Below are positions 61,540-64,000 of a stretch of DNA of 64,000 nt, one piece after another; within the stretch, counting starts at the first letter, position 1, and every line of letters starts with the position of its first letter. The position numbers and the translations under genes are program-made. The DNA is taken from NCBI RefSeq assembly GCF_000407565.1, contig NZ_ASWI01000004.1, positions 576,001 to 640,000 of the forward strand, written 5' to 3'. The stretch is from Enterococcus cecorum DSM 20682 = ATCC 43198 (GTDB lineage: Bacteria; Bacillota; Bacilli; Lactobacillales; Enterococcaceae). The notes under the pieces were generated by a model. That model was not told the origin of the DNA, made no database searches, and saw only the letters and a program-made list of their open reading frames with translations.

Positions 61540-62571
61540 ATGACTAGAAGAATTACATTTATGAACGCCATCAACGAAGCATTAGAACAATCAATGGAAA
61601 AAGATGATCGCGTCATCTTACTTGGTGAAGATATCGCTGGTGGTGTGACAGTTAAACACTTAGAAGAAGAAAATGAAGATGCATGGGGCGGTGTATTCGG
61701 TGTAACCAAAGGCTTGATGCAAAAATTTGGTCGCGAACGTGTGATTGATACCCCTATTTCTGAAATGGGTTATATGGGTGCGGCTGTTGGGGCTGCTGCA
61801 ACTGGATTACGTCCAGTACCTGAATTAATGTTCAACGACTTCTTAGGATTCTGTTTTGATACGATTTTAGCACAAGGTTCTAAGATGCGTTATATGTTCG
61901 GTGGTAAAGCAAAAATTCCTATGACTATTCGTACTTGTCATGGTGCCGGTGCAAGTGCCGCTGCGCAACACTCTGGTTCATACTATGGCATGTTTGGTTC
62001 AATTCCTGGTTTGAAAGTTGTTGTACCTTCAAATCCATATGATGCCAAAGGATTATTAAATGCTGCAATTGCTGACGATAATATTGTGGTATACTTTGAA
62101 GATAAAACTTTATATGGCTTAAAAGATGAAGTGCCAGAAGAATACTATACTGTAGAAATCGGTAAAGCTAAAGTAAAACGTGAAGGTACTGATTTAACGA
62201 TTGTTACAATTGGTAAGATGCTTTATGTAGCTTTAGAAGTTGCTGAAAAATTAGAAAAAGAAGGCGTTTCAGTTGAAGTTATTGACCTTGTAACTGTTGC
62301 CCCTTGGGATCAAGAAACAATTATCAATTCTGTGAAGAAAACAGGTCGCTTAATTGTTATCGATGAAGCAAACCCACACAATAATACAGCTACTGATATT
62401 GCAGCAGTTATCGGAAACAAAGCATTTGATTATCTAGATGGACCAATTAAATGTGTCACTGCTCCAAATACACCTGTTCCATTTGCAACAAATCTAGAAC
62501 AATTATACTTACCAAATGCAAAACGCGTAATGGAAGAAGCCGCAGAAATTATTGACGACTTAAAGAAATAA
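61540..62571 (+). CDS. acoB: 2-oxoacid/acetoin dehydrogenase E1 beta
   Basis: A 343-residue transketolase-like subunit completing the E1 tetramer. ALEQSMEKDDRVILLGEDIAGG and RVIDTPISEMGYMGAAVGAAATGLRPVPELMFNDFLGFCFDTILAQ are family blocks. The KTGRLIVIDEANPHNNTATDIAA segment near the end is also conserved. AAAGGAG precedes the ATG, 19 bases after acoA. Confidence 0.9.
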   Translation: MTRRITFMNAINEALEQSMEKDDRVILLGEDIAGGVTVKHLEEENEDAWGGVFGVTKGLMQKFGRERVIDTPISEMGYMGAAVGAAATGLRPVPELMFNDFLGFCFDTILAQGSKMRYMFGGKAKIPMTIRTCHGAGASAAAQHSGSYYGMFGSIPGLKVVVPSNPYDAKGLLNAAIADDNIVVYFEDKTLYGLKDEVPEEYYTVEIGKAKVKREGTDLTIVTIGKMLYVALEVAEKLEKEGVSVEVIDLVTVAPWDQETIINSVKKTGRLIVIDEANPHNNTATDIAAVIGNKAFDYLDGPIKCVTAPNTPVPFATNLEQLYLPNAKRVMEEAAEIIDDLKK

Positions 62572-62585
62572 GGGGGTGAGTGCGC

Positions 62586-63785
62586 ATGGCAACAGAAGTA
62601 TTAATGCCAAAATTAGGTTTGACAATGACAGAAGGAACCGTCGATCAATGGTTCAAAAATGAAGGGGATACCGTGGAAAAAGGAGAAGTCGTATGTACTA
62701 TTAGCTCAGAAAAATTAACCCACGATGTAGAAGCACCTGAAGCTGGGGTTATCTCTAATTTGGTAGCTGTTGGACAAGAAGTACCATGTAAAGAACCAAT
62801 TGCAGTAATTGGCGCAGCAGGCGAAGTTGTTCAATCAGCAGCACCAACACCTAAAGAAGAAACACCGGCTCCAGCAAAAGAAGAAAGTGCACCAAAAGCA
62901 GCTCCAGCACCAGAAGCTAAAGTTGCTCGTAGTGGTGATAGAATCTTTATTACACCACTTGCACGTAAAATCGCTGCAAGCAAAGGATATGATATTTCAT
63001 TAATTAATGGTACTGGTGGTAATGGTCGTATTACACGTCGCGACGTAGAAATGTATCAACCACAAGTAGCTACTCAAGCATCAGCAGCACCTGCAAGCTA
63101 TGGTGAAGGCTTGAAGGGTATGCGTAAGACGATTGCGCAACGTATGATGAATAGTTTACATCAAAGCGCACAACTTACCATTCATCAAAAAGCTGATATT
63201 ACAAGTTTAATGGCCTTCAGAAAAGATTTGAAGGAAAAAGCCGATATTCCATTAAATGATGGTCAAACAAGTATTACGACCTTATTATCAAGAGCTGTCA
63301 TTCTTGCTTTGAAAGACAAACCAGCGATGAATGCTTGGTATGGCAATGGTCAATTAGAAGAAGTAGAGGCTGTTCATTTAGGTATGGCTGTTGCGCTAGA
63401 TGATGGTTTAGTTGTACCAGTTGTTGAAGATGCCGATAAGATGACTTTAACAACTTTAGCTAAGACATTACAAGATCGTATCAGCAAAGCCCAAGATGGT
63501 ACGTTATCTGGTGAACATTATGCTAGCTCAACCTTTACAATTACTAATATTGGTAAAACTGGTGTAGAATACTTCACACCAATCTTGAATACGCCTGAAG
63601 TTGGTATCTTAGGTGTAGGTACATTAATGAGCGAGTTGGCTTTAGAAGATGGTCAAGTGGTTCAAAAACAAAAATTACCATTAAGTTTAACATTTGATCA
63701 TCAAGTAATCGATGGCGCTCCTGCAGCTGATTTCTTAGCTCGTGTCATCTTCTACTTAGAACATCCATATGCACTTGTATTATAA
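62586..63785 (+). CDS. acoC: Dihydrolipoamide acyltransferase (E2)
   Basis: A 399-residue core subunit. One lipoyl domain with the modified Lys43 (SSEKLTHDVEAPEAG) is followed by a Pro/Ala-rich linker and the E3/E1-binding domain (ITPLARKIAASKGYDISLINGTG). The catalytic domain has DHQVIDGAPAADFL near its end. ATG at 62586 follows AAGGGGGTG; the GTG at 62580 is part of that site. It would transfer the acetyl group to CoA. Confidence 0.92.
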   Translation: MATEVLMPKLGLTMTEGTVDQWFKNEGDTVEKGEVVCTISSEKLTHDVEAPEAGVISNLVAVGQEVPCKEPIAVIGAAGEVVQSAAPTPKEETPAPAKEESAPKAAPAPEAKVARSGDRIFITPLARKIAASKGYDISLINGTGGNGRITRRDVEMYQPQVATQASAAPASYGEGLKGMRKTIAQRMMNSLHQSAQLTIHQKADITSLMAFRKDLKEKADIPLNDGQTSITTLLSRAVILALKDKPAMNAWYGNGQLEEVEAVHLGMAVALDDGLVVPVVEDADKMTLTTLAKTLQDRISKAQDGTLSGEHYASSTFTITNIGKTGVEYFTPILNTPEVGILGVGTLMSELALEDGQVVQKQKLPLSLTFDHQVIDGAPAADFLARVIFYLEHPYALVL

Positions 63786-63800
63786 GATGAGGTGATTGAA

Positions 63801-64000
63801 ATGAAACTGAATGCGGCGTTTATCTTTTTAGCGCCTAATGCAGACTATAAGAAAAATCGCAGTGTGTCCAAACAGAAGCGGTTGACTTAACAACTGTCGG
63901 TGCTAAAGATTATGCCGATGCTATTTTAGCTGCCAAAGATTTAGTGGCCAATGGTGTCAATGCAATTGAATTATGTGGCGGTTTTGGTATCGAGGGGGTA
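63801..64000 (+). pseudogene. Small conserved protein gene, frameshifted and cut by the window end
   Basis: GAGGTG precedes an ATG at 63801. The frame reads MKLNAAFIFLAPNADYKKNRSVSKQ and meets TAA at 63888-63890. From about 63860 a second frame continues without a break to the window edge: VQTEAVDLTTVGAKDYADAI, then AAKDLVANGVNAIELCGGFGIEGV. Together they look like one small protein (DUF6506-like) with a one-base deletion near 63860. It follows acoC by 15 bases. A sequencing error is possible. Function unknown. Confidence 0.65.

Overview
The window is AT-rich DNA with strong Shine-Dalgarno sites, dense co-oriented operons and gene orders typical of low-GC Firmicutes. Examples are rpsU-yqeY, phoH-pgpH-ybeY-dgkA-era-recO-glyQS, dinG-ypmB-aspB-asnS, mltG-greA, liaFSR and ypmR-ypmS. 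LiaFSR, KtrA, PgpH, a PBP2b-like transpeptidase and a T-box in front of glyQS point to Lactobacillales, most likely Enterococcaceae. The species cannot be fixed from sequence alone. Everything is chromosomal in character; no integrase, transposase or CRISPR array was seen.

Layout. 1-6986: end of a Fur/Zur-family regulator, then rpsU, yqeY and the phoH-pgpH-ybeY-dgkA-era-recO cluster. 7011-14303: a compact histidine operon, hisZG-D-C-B-H-A-F-IE, whose first gene is an in-frame fusion of HisZ and HisG. 14318-18076: a glycine T-box leader, about 480 bases of tandem, covarying, hairpin-forming modules, then glyQS. 18317-22312: metallo-hydrolase, AEC transporter, YidC and acylphosphatase on the minus strand, then an rRNA methyltransferase on the plus strand. 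22402-26484: HD-domain protein, lipoprotein, DacA, a DEAD-box helicase and tRNA-Arg(CCT). 26862-32888: cspA, a DinG protein that keeps its exonuclease but appears to have lost its helicase motifs, ypmB, aspB and asnS. 33029-39570: gtrA, mltG, greA, liaFSR, ktrA, a HesB-like protein and a DUF1189-like membrane protein. 39756-50565: sodA, a phosphohexomutase, a second csp gene, an LCP ligase, a PBP, an ABC-F protein, thyA, hemolysin III and degV. 50627-54978: ypmR-ypmS, msrA-yozE and ctpA-lepB. 55094-56974: a UvrX/YolD-type mutagenesis pair behind a LexA-like site. 57015-64000: an AcoR-type sigma-54 activator and a 2-oxoacid/acetoin dehydrogenase operon (E3, E1 alpha, E1 beta, E2). A small gene that appears frameshifted follows and runs off the window.

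How it fits together. Much of the window is core physiology: translation (rpsU, glyQS, asnS, era, ybeY, recO next to them), envelope building and stress sensing (dgkA, yidC, dacA, LCP, PBP, mltG, liaFSR, lepB, ctpA), and cyclic-di-AMP/potassium control (pgpH, ktrA). The accessory blocks are the histidine operon wedged between recO and glyQS, the modular repeat array in the glyQS leader, the UvrX-YolD pair and the sigma-54-driven aco-type operon. The aco-type block has a readable control region: inverted activator half-sites, two cre-like sites and a -24/-12 promoter. The strongest leads are the repeat array with compensatory base changes, the HisZ-HisG fusion, the helicase-dead DinG and the sigma-54 control region.
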